From positions 1,992,001-2,056,000 of the forward strand of contig JBAMJR010000073.1 in assembly GCA_038501785.1 (NCBI GenBank): DNA of 64,000 nucleotides. Reading direction: 5' to 3'. The translations under genes and the position numbers were made by a program. The notes beneath the pieces were generated by a model that had not been told where the DNA came from, searched no databases, and saw only the letters and a program-made list of their open reading frames with translations. This DNA is from Myoxocephalus aenaeus (lineage: Eukaryota; Chordata; Actinopteri; Perciformes; Cottidae). The stretch's first letter is position 1. Every line of letters begins with the position of its first letter. This document shows, in pieces, positions 1 to 12,900 of this stretch.

Positions 1-3000
1 GGCCTCTAAGACAAGCATTGGCCATGTGGTGCAGCTCCTCTACAGGGCCTCCTGCTTCAAGGTATGTCACTGACTGAGGACCAGAAGAACATTTCATACG
101 TGTTTTGTGGGAAATTATGTACGATATTTGACGGTGGCAAAAAAATGTGTCTGGATCGTTGTAGACCAGCTCCCATAATTCAACAGCAAAGTATCTGTCA
201 ATACAGATCATCAATTATCTGCTATTAGTATCAGCGGCAAAAAAACAACTGCTCCCTTTTTTTTCTTTTGTGCTGATCCAATCCGTGACTCCGAGTGTTA
301 TGCTCCGTTGAACCCCAAAATTCAATTAACTCTTTTCTTCTTCCTTTGTGGCTACTTAGGTGACCAAACGTGATGAAGATTCATCCCTGATGCAGCTGAA
401 AGAGGAGTTCCGTACTTACGAGGCTCTGCGGCGCGAGCATGACTCTCAGATAGTTCAGATAGCCATGGAGGGTGGGCTGCGCATCGCACCCGACCAGTGG
501 TCTTCTCTGTTATATGGAGATCAATCTCACAAGTCACACATGCAGTCTATCATAGATAAGGTATGCGAGAGAAGTACCTGTCTGTATCTGATTTGTTTGT
601 TTCCATAAAGGCATATTGCATAGATTATTTATGTGCCGTTATGCTATAAATTATGCAGTTTATAAGCTCTTAATATTAAAGCATGTTCCTACAGTAGAAG
701 TCCTGTCTGCCATAAACCTACCAAAGAATTCACTCCCTATTTCTCTGCTTTCGTCATAGCTGCAGACCCCGGCGTCTTTTGCTCAGAGTGTCCAGGAACT
801 GACGATTGCATTGCAGAGGACCGGAGACCCAGCCAACCTAAACAGGCTGCGGCCCCACCTGGAACTACTGGCCAACATCGATCCCAGTCCTGGTAAGAAA
901 CAAGCACACTTCAAGAACCCTGGTTTTATAGTGGCGCAAGGAGGAAGTCCATTTCACGCGGCGTCACAAGCTGGAACCCAAACAGTGGCCATTGCATCTT
1001 CTCCACTCTCTTTCACACCTTCTGTATTATACCAGTTTATCTTTTCTAATATATCTAGTATGTCGCAATCAGGAGTGGAAGGGTACACAAAATTCCCAAC
1101 TCAGATGAATTTTGGATTTTGGGGTCATGTTTTAGTACGTTTTCAGTGCTAAAGAAAATGCAGAAAATAACATAAATGCATATTGTCAATTAACAAAAAT
1201 AAATAACAGAAATGTCTGTAATTTAAAGTATCTCTGATTGTTTAATGCTCCATCATATGACTGGTGTAGCATATGAACTGAACTGGTATGTAGCATATGC
1301 TCATTTATACAGGGCCGGTACAATGGACTAACTAAAATGTATATGTGAACGCAAGTTTTAGTGGGGCTCCAGCACTAGAATGTATGCTTTAAAACTGTAT
1401 TGCATACGGTTGAGTGCGGTCGTATATAAGCAGTAGTACTCTACAGCATTAGTTACTTTGGCTCGGCCTGAATAGACAGAAGGACTCGCCGTCTAGACCG
1501 TTTTTGTTTCATTCCGCTAAGCGACACATTCTTGGGACGCTGTTGTAAATGAAATGCTTGAAGTTTAGTCACATATATAACGGACTTCAGTTTAATTGTG
1601 GCCATACAGTTTGAGCTTGATTAACCAGGATAAAACAATTTCATTCTACGGGGCTGATACAGCTGACAGCAACTCATTAAAAAATGTGTTGTGTATTTAT
1701 GCCTCATGACTCAAACAATTACCATCAATTACAGTATTAAAGTCTGTGTGTCATGTTCTGTTTCCCCAGATGCTCCTCCTCCCACATGGGAGCAGCTTGA
1801 GAAAGGGTTGGTAGCAGTGAAAACAGTGGTGCATGGTCTGGTGGACTTCATCCAGAACCACAGCAAGAAAGGAGCTGACCCTCAACAGGTAAATATATCC
1901 ATTGGACCACAAGAAGAGCTGGGCCACATCCCCTGTATAGTGATTAATTAACCCAGGCTACATCCATAAGAGAGTAGAGTCCAACCATCAACATTAGAGC
2001 ATCAAATGTGAAAATAGCTTTAGGAAGAGGGTTGTTCATCAATTATAGAAATACATTATATGACAAGTTGGCCTAACACCTTACTCAGATACCTATTGTT
2101 GTCTGTTTAGTTTTTTCCTTTAATTTGTAATATATTTGTATCCATATTGAGGTATTAGTTTAAAATTTGGGGAAATGTGTTGGTCTATATCACCCAGTCC
2201 CGACTACTACTACCAGCCACTATTGAGTGTGCAGCTCTGTTTGTTTTTATGCTAGGCTCCTTAAATATGATTTTACCATAATTACAGAAATGTTGTATAT
2301 ATTATCTCTATTGTAACAATACTTGACTTCCCTTTTCAGCCTCCTCAGCACAGCAAGTACAAGACATACATGTGTCGCGACATGAAGCAGAAGGGAGGCT
2401 GTCCTCGTGGAGCCAGCTGCACATTTGCTCATTCTCAGGAAGAACTGGAGAAGTGAGTCTGATTTTTAAATATCAACATTTAGCATTTGTATTAGATATT
2501 GCAGTCGAAATTTAACTGTGTTCACACCATCCAGCATTTCTTATACATTTTGTACTGCGTTTTATGTTCATCAGGTATCGTAAAATGAATAAGCGTTTGG
2601 CAGCTCGCCTCCCTGGCTCAGGAGGGCTCATGTCAGATGACGGTCTTCCTCTTGATGTAGCAGTGACCCGGAAGCCTTCGCCTCTCACCAATGGTAGCGG
2701 TGGACCTTCCTTGCCCCAGCTAATTGCTCGTGGCACTGACTCAGTCCCGTATGAACTGTTGCGGAAACCCATGATGGATGGAGGGAGTCCCAGTGCCCCA
2801 GGATCACCACCTGATTGGTGAGTATTGCATTCTCTGTAAATGTATTTAAGTGGCAGCCAAAGAAATGGCAACTGCGTGCCATGGAGAATGCTGATTTCTT
2901 CTTCTGATGAACAGCAGCTGATTGCACTGAGCAATTAGATACATCCTGAAATTTGGTGTAGACCAACAAATACTTTAGATATTAACCACGACTGCATTCC

Positions 3001-3823
3001 CATAAATTAAATACAATTTAAATACTTACAATTTTATTTACAGCATTCATCGGAAAAATCTAATATTTAATTTCATACCTGCAAACTTGTCACCTTTCGG
3101 CGAAATTCGTGTAGATCCGAAGAGTTTTTGTTTTTGGGAGGGAGGGGGGGGGGGGTCAACTCGCCCAGCGTTTCTGAGATCAGAGTGAGACACGAAGAAA
3201 AAAAAGAAGAGTTGTGCTCTTCGCAAATAGAAGATCTTTGTGTCGAGTCTTGGCCAATCAGCGTTAAGATGTCTACAGCGGCTTCATTTCCCTCCCACCA
3301 GTTTTTTTTATAGCAAGCTATCATGTTAGCTAACGTTGTTGATAGAGACAGCGAGTGAGATTACTGGCAGCGGAGAGTCCGTGGCAGCGTGTGACGTCAG
3401 CCAGGAGAGCGGCGAGTCAGCGGCGCTGGCGGTTCTGCCTACCGACACCTGACTACATATAAGGAGAGGACAATGGAGATTTTAATTAAAAAACAAGTGG
3501 CCGAAATGAGTTTCCTCCGTAGGGTGGCTATATATATATATATTAGTTGTAGTTATGCGGTTATAATCGCTGTCACACTCGAGAGAGGTGTGCATGTTCA
3601 GGTTTACCTGGTGGAAAGATTATTCCAGTGTTCTAGACTAACAGTGACGTCTGCTCAAAGTAAAGTGGTATAACAGTATGACATAATATGGTTAAAATAA
3701 AAAGGCTGGTACATTATACATATTATGGCATATAAGTGTAATATTATGAAGTGAAATGTAGCAGTAGCAAAACAATATTCAGTATAGTACAGCAGTATTG
3801 TAAGTATTAAGTCTACAAAATAC

Positions 3824-3873
<50 letters not shown>

Positions 3874-4467
3874 CATACATACATACATACATACATACAT
3901 ACATACATACATACACACACGCACTACTGTTCAAAAGTTTGGGGTCACTTAGAAATTTCCTTATTTTTCAAAGAAAAGCACTCTTTTTTTTCAATGAAGA
4001 TAACATTAAATTAATCAGAAATACTCTATACATTGTTAATTTGGTAAATGACTATTCTAGGTGGAAACGTCTGGTTTTTAATGACATATCTACATAGGTG
4101 TATAGAGGCCCATTTCCAGCAACTATCACTCCAGTGTTCTAATGGTACATTGTGTTTGCTCATCGCATAGAAGACTAATGGATGATTAGAAAACCCTTGT
4201 GCAATTATGTTAGCACAGCGCAAAACAGTTATGCTGGTGAGAGGAGCTATAAAACTGGCCTTCCTTTGAGCTAGTTCAGTATCTGTTCCATTATACTCTC
4301 AAAATAGCCAGAAAAAGAGAACTTTCATGTGAAACTCGCCAGTCTGTTCTTGTTCTTAGAAATGAAGGCTATTCCATGCAGGAAATTGCAAAGAAACTGA
4401 AAATGTGTCTGGGTGACCCCAAACTTTTGAACTGTAGTGTGTGTGTGTATATGTATGTGTATATGTA

Positions 4468-4518
<51 letters not shown>

Positions 4519-7500
4519 TTCATTTTTTTTGTACACTTGGGTATTGCCAAAAGAAGAAATGAAACCCATAATGATCATAGTTTGTCAGCTTCTCAACGAG
4601 TGACGCTGTTTGGCACTGACTCCCCCCCCCTGCCCCGCCCGCCCCGCTCCGCTGGTGTCACCTTTTTCACCCCTCATGAGTTTGCAGGTCTGTAATTTAA
4701 AAGCAACAACCTTTTTTGTTAGTGGCTTAACCCTCATGTTGTCTTGGGGTCAAAGTGAACCGTGTACGAGTGTATATTTTGACCCCAAGACAACACACGG
4801 TATTAATTGTGATTGCTGGTATCTGTGCCTTGTACTTGTTTATGAAGATGGGAATATGAATGCAAAATCAATTTACCTTTCTTTCAGTCAAATTCCTCTT
4901 GAATAACAAATCCCAATTCTACCGAGTGTAAACACTAGACTGTTTGTTTATTTGACTCAGTCAAATCAGTCCGTTATATTTTCTTTAATTCTAACTTTTA
5001 TTCTTGTAGCATGGACCCTGGAATGCCCAAACCTGGTATGCCTCTGCCACCTCATGCCATGGCCCACCAAAGGATGCCAGTGGACCACCTCTCTGGGAAG
5101 CACATGCCTGTGGTAGCCAGAGGTTCACCAGTCTACCCCCAGGCACCGCTCCCTGAGATGTGCTATGACACTCGCCCACCACCTTCTGCTTCTCAGTATG
5201 ACCCCCCTCAATACCCCACAGGTAGGGGTCAAGTAAACTGAATGATGCATAATCAGCTTGCTATTTTGTTGCTATCTTTTTTTAACTTTTATATTAGGAC
5301 ATTTTTGAGGAAAGTTGTGTTAATAATTGTCTGCTTTTTTATTTCTCAGGGTACCCTTACCAACAGCCACAACAGTATGTCCCTCGGGATTACATGCGTA
5401 ACCCACCTCCCCCCAGTGAGTCAGGACCCCCTTACCAGGACCCCTATCCTGGCTATGGCCCTCCAGAGCGCCCCTACCAGGCCCCTCACTCTGCTCCACC
5501 TTTCTCTTACCCTCACCCTCCGCACCATGACCGAAGTCGCCACGGGACCTACAATGGCCCGCCACCTCCCCCACAGCCTTACCCATCACAGAGGGATGGC
5601 CTGGTCAGAATGAGTCCCGCTCCTCTCGATATGCCCCCGCCATCAGCAGGACAGGCTAACTCCCTTTACCACCAGGAGCCCAGTTCCCGTGATAGATACC
5701 CTCCAGATGGCTACTATACACCGGGTGCCCAGCCTCCCCCCATGAGGGGTTATGTTAGGGTGAGTTTGTTTGGATTGCTCTTCATTTTTTGCTATTTGCC
5801 TTTGACTCTTTGTGGTGCCAGCCTAGTTTCAAAACACAAAAATAAATGACAGTAGTTCAGCAGCAATATTTCTGTGTGTGTGTGTGTGTGTTTTAGGGAC
5901 CGTCATATAGTGGTTCACAGCCCAGCCTCGACTATCTGCACCGACGTCGGCAGGAGCTGTTATCACAGCTGGAGGAGAGGAAGGTCATATCCCCTCCACC
6001 ATTCGCTGCCTCCCCCACTCTTCCTCATCCATTTCCCAGCGACTACCCTCCAGAGGTTAGCACCATGTGAATTTCATACACCTCTGAGACTGGTTCAGAT
6101 CAAGCATTTTACGATTTGATACATTTAAAGATTCAAGAACTGTATTAGTGACAGCTCTCTCTCTCTCTGCATGTTTTGTGTCTGCAGTATGGCGAGGAGA
6201 ACTCCAAAACCATGGGGAAATGCAGAGAGCCTGACTATGCAGGGCAGTACTCTCCCTGGTCTTGTGAAACGATTGGCTCGTACATTGGTACAAAGGATGC
6301 CAAACTCAAAGATGTTATGGTTCCTGGTACCATGGACATGATGGTGAGTTCAAATGGACTCTGTTCGTAGTAACCATATCAGCATTTGTGGTGGGGGAAT
6401 GATGCATTGTGTTCCGTCCTGAATGATTCAGTGTTGATACACAAACGCTTAAAGGCAGTTAAACAATGTAACAAGCTAAATGACTGGACGTTTGAGGTTT
6501 TGTCAATTAGTGCTGTTGAGTTGTTTGGTCTTGCTTGTTTGACCAATTTAATGAACCAGCACAAAACACAAGTTTTGAAGTGAAGAAAGGAACATGTTCC
6601 TGAGATCTCTCCATATTCTAACCTAACCTCTCAATACCTATCTCGTCCTTTGACTACTCAGAAGACTAGAAAAAGCGCTGTACAAGTCCATTTATTATTT
6701 ACCACCTCTTTCCTTGTGTCTACCAGAATGCAGAGGCTAAGAGTCTGAGGGAACAATCACTGGAGGCTCCTCGGAGGGGTGCAGAAGTGAAAGATGATGA
6801 CCCTATCATCCCATTTGGCCCCCAGCCCACTGTATCACGCTTCGGTGCCATCTCCCGCACCTCAAAGACGGGCTACCAGACCACAGGCCCTGTGCAGGCT
6901 ATGGCCTCCACTCCTCAGAACCCAAGCTCTAAACATATGGCCATGCCAGGTAAGAAACTATGTATAAAACAACATATTAATGTATAGACCTACTAATATG
7001 GAGAGATTGATCGCCCGTCTTATCATATTAAAATGCCACGATAAGTCTGATACAAAATATTAGAAATGATCAATCTTGAATTTGATGTACATCCATATTT
7101 GTACCATGTGTTGTATACATTGTGTGTGTCCACTCCTGCTTATTAAACCAATCTTTTGCAACATGATAATGTCACATAATTGTGGTGGTTTAAAAATTAC
7201 AGTTTGGCATGAAAACATTTCTGACAACCATTTTTCCACCTCGCCTACAGCAGAATACACGTATGGAAGCCATGGAGGATGGGGTGGAGCTTCATACCCC
7301 TCACACCAGACTGCCTCCTCCTCTCAGGGACACTTCAGTGAGCGGTGAGGATTGCGGTTGATTTCCCGTCACCTTTTGAATATTCATATGATGATATAAC
7401 GAATAATCAGGCTTTTAAAGAAAATATCAGAACTACATGCATGAAAGTGCACGTTTGTGGCTTAAAAAGATGATTGAAAAGCAGTTGTGTAAATGTCTTC

Positions 7501-9957
7501 CTGTATTTCACACAGTCTGCCTATGGCAGCTCCAGACAGAGAACAGTTAAAGATTGAGCTGCAGCAGGTCAACCAGCAGATCAACCAACAGATCAACCAA
7601 CAGACCCAGATGCGAAACATGGAGGTGTGTATGCTCTCTCACTAACAGGAAGAACTAGGAATGTCTGGAAAGAACCAAAATGTATTATATAAATGCTACA
7701 CGATTTGTATTAAATATTTAAATAAGTCTTGGAAAATTTTGCCATAATAATAATACCTTAATTTGATATAGCTATGTGACACTTCACATAGGACAGAGAC
7801 AAACAGAACAAAACAAAAAAAATAGAAAGACAAAGGAGCAAACAAAACAAATGAACAGAACATTGTTGGTACAAAAGAAAACTGGAGAAGCTGCAACGGA
7901 ATGAGTCATGTCGTGGAGGATAGGGTGCAGGGGTTAGCAGGTGAAGGCGAGTTTGAAGAGGTGGGTTTTAAGGGCTTGTTTAAATGATGATAGGGTGGGA
8001 GCCTGACGGATGTGGATGGGGAGAGCGTTCCAGAAGGGGGGGGTGCAGCAGCTGAGAGGGCCCTGTCACCCCAGGTCCGGCGCTTGGTCTTGATGGTCCT
8101 CAGTGTTCGCATCAGCGGACCTGAGGCAACGGGTTGGGGCGTGGAGGGGTAGGAGGTCTGAAAGGTTGTTTAGGGCTTTGTAAGTGATGAGTAATATTTT
8201 AAAGTCTATCCTGTACTTGGCCGGGAGCCAGTGGAGGTTGCGCTAGGACCGTGGTGATATGTTCGTAGCGGCAGGTGGAGGTGATCAGTCGAGCGGCAGA
8301 TTTCTGAACATATTGGAGTTTATTGCGGATTTTGTTGGGAGAGCCTTAGATGATGCTGTTGCAATAGTCAAGTCTGGAGGTTATGAGGGCATGGATATGA
8401 ATGTCGGTGGTGGCAGAGGACAGGGAGGGCCGGAGGCGTGCAATGTTCCTGAGGTGAAAGAAGGCAGTTTTGGTGATGTGGTTGGCGTGGGGGAGGAAAG
8501 AGAGGGTGGAGTCGAGGTTGCGGACCTGGGTGGAGGGGGTGACGATGGAGCCGTCAATGTTGAGAGAGAGAAGGTCTGGGCTGAGCGGGTGAGGGAGTTG
8601 GGGCCGATGAGTATTTCAGATTTATTGCAGTTGAGTTTGAGAGTTCTGTTTCATCCATGATTTTATATCAGTGAGAGTGGAAGGGGTGACTGAGGTGATG
8701 GTCTTGGAGGAGAAATAGAGTTGGGTGTCGTTAGCATATTAGTGGAAATTGATTCACTGACTTCATATATTTATATCACCGCTATCATTTAATCATGAAA
8801 ATTGATGTTGTGAAGAATAAAAACAGTTGGCAGTCAAGCTGCCAAGTCATTACCAAAATACAGTCAACACTGAAATATCTAGTCTCCCAAAAAAAAAATA
8901 AGGTTTTCTATTTCACGCAGTATTTCTCCTGCCAGAAATTTCCAAATTGCGCACTCATCCTCTTCACTTCCTGTCTGGCTATCACAGGCTGCCAATAACT
9001 CTTTACTGCTGCAGAGGGAGGCCGGTGCATTGGCAGGCCAGCCTGTGCAGCCCGGCCAGGGCCAGGCAGCAGCAGCTCAACAGCAGCCCAAGTGGCCAGC
9101 AGTTGGAGCCAGTACAACAGCTGTCTCCAGTGAACAGCTAAGCCTGGAGCTCCACCAGGTGGAGAGAGAGATTGGCAAGAGGACCCGTGAGATGGCTTTG
9201 GTAAGGGAGGTGGGTGTGGGCTGTTGAGCAACAACAAGGGATGAGAGAGTCTAACTATGTATGCGGAGAGAAGTTATTGAGGGGAAATTGTTGATTTAGA
9301 AACGGAACTATCAGTTTTCTTTAAGAATCCCTTCAGCTTCTCTTTGTGGAAGTTGTGTTAGCACCATACAGCTTTTTATGGCATTTGTTTTTAAACACCA
9401 GGACGATGCAACAAATCATGCATACCACAATAACGGTTGTAATGATTCTAGGCCAACGGCTTAAGTCTTAAAATTAAAAGATAATGACACTCGATGTCAA
9501 AAGCAGAATATTTAACTGGGTGTCTTTCCAGCAACTAAGCATGTTTTGTCCATCTACAAATCAGGAAAACCAAGTAACCCATGATGTTCAGCAGTATAAG
9601 ATTAAACCTGCAGAGAATGGACAACCAGAGCATAAGACTCAGCTAGAAGAAATCTCCCTGGCTCTTGGGTGGGTAAACACGTACTTTAATAGAAATATGT
9701 GTATACTCCCTGAATATATACGTGCGTTTCTTTATTAGCCCGACCTCTTCCCAGTGTTCCCTGTTCTCACCTGGGTTTCTTTTCTCTGTCCTTAATTCAG
9801 CGAGGTGTCGAACGGCTCCAACAGTCTGCAAGACAGTGCAGTGGGCGGGTCCATGCTGTCACTGACCAATAAGACGTCTGCTTTGGGCTTGTGCTCTGAT
9901 CCAGGTGCCACTGGTTCAGAAATGCAGAAGAATGGCGTCGTCCATTCCTGCTCATAG
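1..9957 (+). CDS. rc3h1: Roquin-1, RING/ROQ/CCCH RNA-binding protein, 3' part (5' end outside window)
   Basis: Sixteen exons, all in phase: 1-61, 360-560, 760-892, 1770-1888, 2340-2452, 2575-2817, 5010-5221, 5350-5759, 5897-6055, 6188-6343, 6727-6949, 7251-7344, 7516-7624, 8988-9200, 9532-9668 and 9801-9957 (TAG). They encode about 912 residues. The RING finger and the start of the ROQ domain lie upstream of the window. The first exons ([30 protein letters not shown]) are the end of the ROQ/HEPN region. The fifth exon holds a CCCH finger, C-x8-C-x5-C-x3-H ([10 protein letters not shown]...CTFAH). After it comes a long Pro/Tyr/Gln-rich region with the roquin-1 landmarks [27 protein letters not shown] and [20 protein letters not shown]. 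From family knowledge, roquin binds stem-loop decay elements in mRNA 3' UTRs and recruits the CCR4-NOT deadenylase in cytoplasmic granules. The C-terminal landmarks fit RC3H1 better than RC3H2. The paralogue letter (a/b) cannot be decided. Confidence 0.95.
2340..2452 (+). other. rc3h1: CCCH zinc-finger exon of roquin-1
   Basis: This exon carries the whole C-x8-C-x5-C-x3-H finger between a [10 protein letters not shown] lead-in and SQEELEK. It ends with two bases of the Lys codon (AA before GTGAGT), which the next exon completes at 2575. The finger contributes to binding AU-rich RNA in this family. Confidence 0.93.
3060..3530. repeat. Probable transposable-element relic in a roquin intron
   Basis: This part of the 2.2-kb intron between 2817 and 5010 has a poly-G run near 3145 and a GC-rich stretch (3350-3450) unlike the AT-rich intron around it. 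It ends with the phrase GCCGAAATGAGTTTCCTCCG, which I recall from teleost non-LTR retroelement ends. Family assignment is weak. Confidence 0.35.
3825..3920. repeat. (TA)n-(TACA)n microsatellite left of the Tc1 element
   Basis: About 20 TA units are followed by about 12 ATAC units and a short CA run that abuts the left end of the transposon. Confidence 0.95.
3924..4440 (+). mobile_element. Internally deleted Tc1-like DNA transposon
   Basis: The left end ACTACTGTTCAAAAGTTTGG plus GGTCAC is matched by an inverted right end, GTGACC plus CCAAACTTTTGAACTGTAGT (about 26 bp). Inside, at about 4303-4400, lies the N-terminus of a Tc1 transposase reading frame ([31 protein letters not shown], the first helix-turn-helix). 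Its start codon is ATA instead of ATG. The frame then runs straight into the right terminal repeat, so the catalytic DDE domain is gone. It is non-autonomous. Microsatellites flank it on both sides. Confidence 0.88.
4438..4517. repeat. (GT)n-(TATG)n-(TA)n microsatellite right of the Tc1 element
   Basis: GT, TATG and TA blocks appear in the mirror order of those left of the element, so the flanks form an imperfect palindrome around it. Confidence 0.95.
4730..4800. repeat. Small inverted-repeat element
   Basis: TGTTGTCTTGGGGTCAAA is followed about 22 bp later by its inverse, TTTTGACCCCAAGACAACA. The leading phrase (AACCCTCATGTTGTC) is a common teleost dispersed repeat in my recollection. Confidence 0.6.
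5872..5896 (+). promoter_or_regulatory. TG-repeat/T-tract splice acceptor of rc3h1 exon 5897-6055
   Basis: About ten TG dinucleotides run straight into TTTTAG and the exon. The normal polypyrimidine tract is replaced by a UG repeat followed by four U. The downstream exon is 159 bp (53 codons), so skipping it would keep the frame. Confidence 0.6.
7905..8760 (-). mobile_element. 3' part of an L2/CR1-like LINE reverse transcriptase, degenerate
   Basis: Read on the minus strand, broken frames give phrases typical of the C-terminal end of teleost L2-type LINE polymerases: YCNS near 8370, the AARLITSTC region near 8290, [11 protein letters not shown] near 8060, then HLNKPLK. The order matches a single fragment transcribed opposite to the host gene. 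Frames are interrupted, so it is a pseudo-ORF. It lies inside the rc3h1 intron 7625-8987. Confidence 0.82.
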
Positions 9958-12900
9958 GCAGTACACACGCGCACGCACACACACACACACACACACACGC
10001 ACACACTCAAGATGCTCAATTGAAAAGCATGCACAGGCACCCATTCTATTTAGAAGATGAGCAGTATCTGCCGTGATATGAATTTTCTTTCTTTTTGTTC
10101 TGTGAATGAGCTTTTTTTAAATGACTTTCCTTGCCTGGAAACCAGAGCATATGATAACATTTCTTGTGTGTGTTAATTTGTTTTCTTCTTCTTCTTTTTT
10201 TGTACTGGGATTAAAGATAAACAAGGCTCACCATAGATATATCAGGAAGAGAAAATGGTGGTGATGTTGACGGTGGTATTGTAATTTCATTCAAAAAGGT
10301 TAGACCGGTTCCATTCTTAATAAACTTAAAACAGTCATATATTTGATTGATCCTCCCATACAAACATATTTTGGTTCAGCAAACATACAGTTGGATGCAG
10401 AAGAGCAGATTAAGAAGCCCAATCACACACACTCTGAGGAACGTCTCTTGCATTCTGACGATTTAGCAGAAGTCTGTCACTTGGTACTCAACCCCAGAAT
10501 CGTAAAAAAAAAGAAGGTGTTTGCTCTGATGTAGATGTTCTGAGGAGGGAAAAGCAATACAATATTTCACCAGTATTCAGCTGAAATGGAGATGCACGGT
10601 TTTTCAGAAATCACCGTTGCAGCACATGCATGTCTTCACCTGCCACAAGAAGTATAATTTTATTAATGCGTTTTACGAACACATCATGTATGTTTCATAC
10701 TTGAAAGCAGTATACTATATATTTAATTGAAGCAATCTGTTTTAAAGATTGCAAAAAGTCTTTTTGATAATGAGCTTTCCACATGTTTTCTATAAGGGAA
10801 TCTACTATGTGCTTCTCTAGGTTGTGGTGTGACCTGATGTGGTTTGGTTGTTGCGCCTGTGCTCCGTAAGGCTGCATTCAATCCTCGCTAACCATGTTGT
10901 GAGATTTTTCACAGCATGCCCAAAAATATATTTTTTGGGGGGGGGGGATGAATGCACACATTTAGGCTGACAGAGTACATCTTTCTGCCTCAGGAGTCAG
11001 TTGAATGAATGTCTTTATAAATTAGGGTAATTAAGGAATTCCCTCCTCAGAGCTTCTCATCTAGCCACACAAAAGGCCTCCCCATTGGGATTATCTTGTC
11101 ATTTGTTCTCCTAACTTCTATGAAGTTGCCTTCCCTTGTGTTTTTTTTTTTGTGTTAAACTTTACTTTATTTTTTCATGCTTTACGTTGTTTTACGATTT
11201 TGGGTGTGTAGCTTACCTAGTGGAGGCTTTTCTGACGGTTAGCTTCATGCGTGTCCTCCTCTGTTATGAAATGGTTTAATTCCAAGCAAAACCTAAACTT
11301 ACCGTTTGTATTCCTAGAAAAGTATTGGTTGTAGCGTTTTAAGCTACACAGTGCATTTAAAATCATGTTTACAGTTGAACATATTGGTGTTAAACAAAAC
11401 ATACTCTCAAAGACGGCTGTCCGCAAAAATCAGACTCGATACGTTCATTTATATCACATTGAGTATATTGAAACATTTTGATTGGTGAGTATTACAATAT
11501 CCTACTTTGCTTTTCACACCTTGACGTCATCATCACCACCATAACCACTATGATTGCTCTTCATCCGACATGTAAATTGTTTACTGCTGATGCTCAACAT
11601 GGAGCTCTTTGCCTTTTGTAAACAATTAGCATGATTGGCTCCAGATTTTACAGCAGAGAGCAAGTGAGCCCTTGTTTTTGAACGGTTGATGGATAGAGGT
11701 GGTCTGGGTCAAGTTGTTGAAGTTTAACATTGACCCTTCGTTTTGGTCAGATGAGGGGTAATGAGAAACTTGCAGTTTGATCAAATCCCTGATAACTGAT
11801 GAGTCAAAAAATAAAAGACACAAATGTTTTGTGTCTCATCTGGATTGTTTGATAGGCATCTCTTCCGATATGTCAGCGCCATGATAGATGTTTGGGTTTT
11901 TCTTTTTTTAAATTTTTCCTACCACACTTCAAGCCTCTGGCTGCTCCTTGCTACATTTATTGTTTAGGTACACAGCTCACTTATACATATGAGTATGTAT
12001 ACATACATTAATATACTAAAGCACTATTAATGTGCCACCTCTTATTTTACTCGCTCAGCATTTATATTAAATGATCTCTATTTAGAATCAGCAAAATGTT
12101 TTTGTTTCTTTTTGTTGTTTGATTTGTTTTCTGTCTACTGGTTGCCAACACAGACTTTATCCTTTCCCAGACGAAGGACTTCTGTGCGCATTGATGTGTG
12201 TTCACTTAATCTTTTGTGTTCAAACAAAGATGTTCTTTATAGACTATGCTTCCGAAGAAGACAAAATTCTGTAACTTTGGAAAATGTATGGAGAAGTTTT
12301 GTGTGTGCTAGATTGTATTGTAGAAAATGTACCCTAAGTTTTTTTTTCCCCTCAAAGTGTGCTGTACTGGGTGATAGTTTTGAGGTATTAGAAAAGTGTT
12401 GGGTTTTTTTCCCACGTCTGTCCCCTAGAGGATATTCCGGAAATCTCCGATGATAGGTTGGCCTTAAATCCTCTTGCAATGCCCCTTTACCTTGTCTGCT
12501 TTAGGAGCATGAGGTGATTTCAAAAATACTAATTAACACTGAATTGGACCGATTTAGAGTCACACAGATGGACTCTAGTTAGATCCCCCCTCACTTTTTG
12601 AAAATTTAATGTAGAACAGCAACATGCAGATAATGCAAATCTCTCAAGGTTTGGAGCAAAATATGTTATTCTTTTTTTAAGGAAATGTAGTTGACCGAGC
12701 GCGGTTTGTAGACTTTTTCTCTTTCTCTTGTTTTTTTGTTTCTGCAACGGTTGAGTGAATTTACTGACCGGCAAGTCTTACAGTCTTTAATGCATCACCT
12801 GACAACTAAGAGTATCTGAGTGACATTCACACAATAGCTTTGTTCTCCTTAGACACATATTTACAAGAAATTGGCCCACCAGCTTAATTCTGCTGTTATA

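Noticed and set aside
811..1152. 113-codon frame beginning in a roquin exon
   Set aside because: It is exon 760-892 read through its donor into the intron.
8259..8660. 133-codon plus-strand frame, Gly/Asp/Val-rich
   Set aside because: It is the antisense of the L2-like LINE fragment, whose minus-strand phrases match polymerase.
9484..9531. Phrase TLDVKSR just before an rc3h1 exon, resembling the roquin SLDMKSK
   Set aside because: The following exon already contains the aligned segment ([12 protein letters not shown]...AENGQPE), so the match is coincidental intron sequence.
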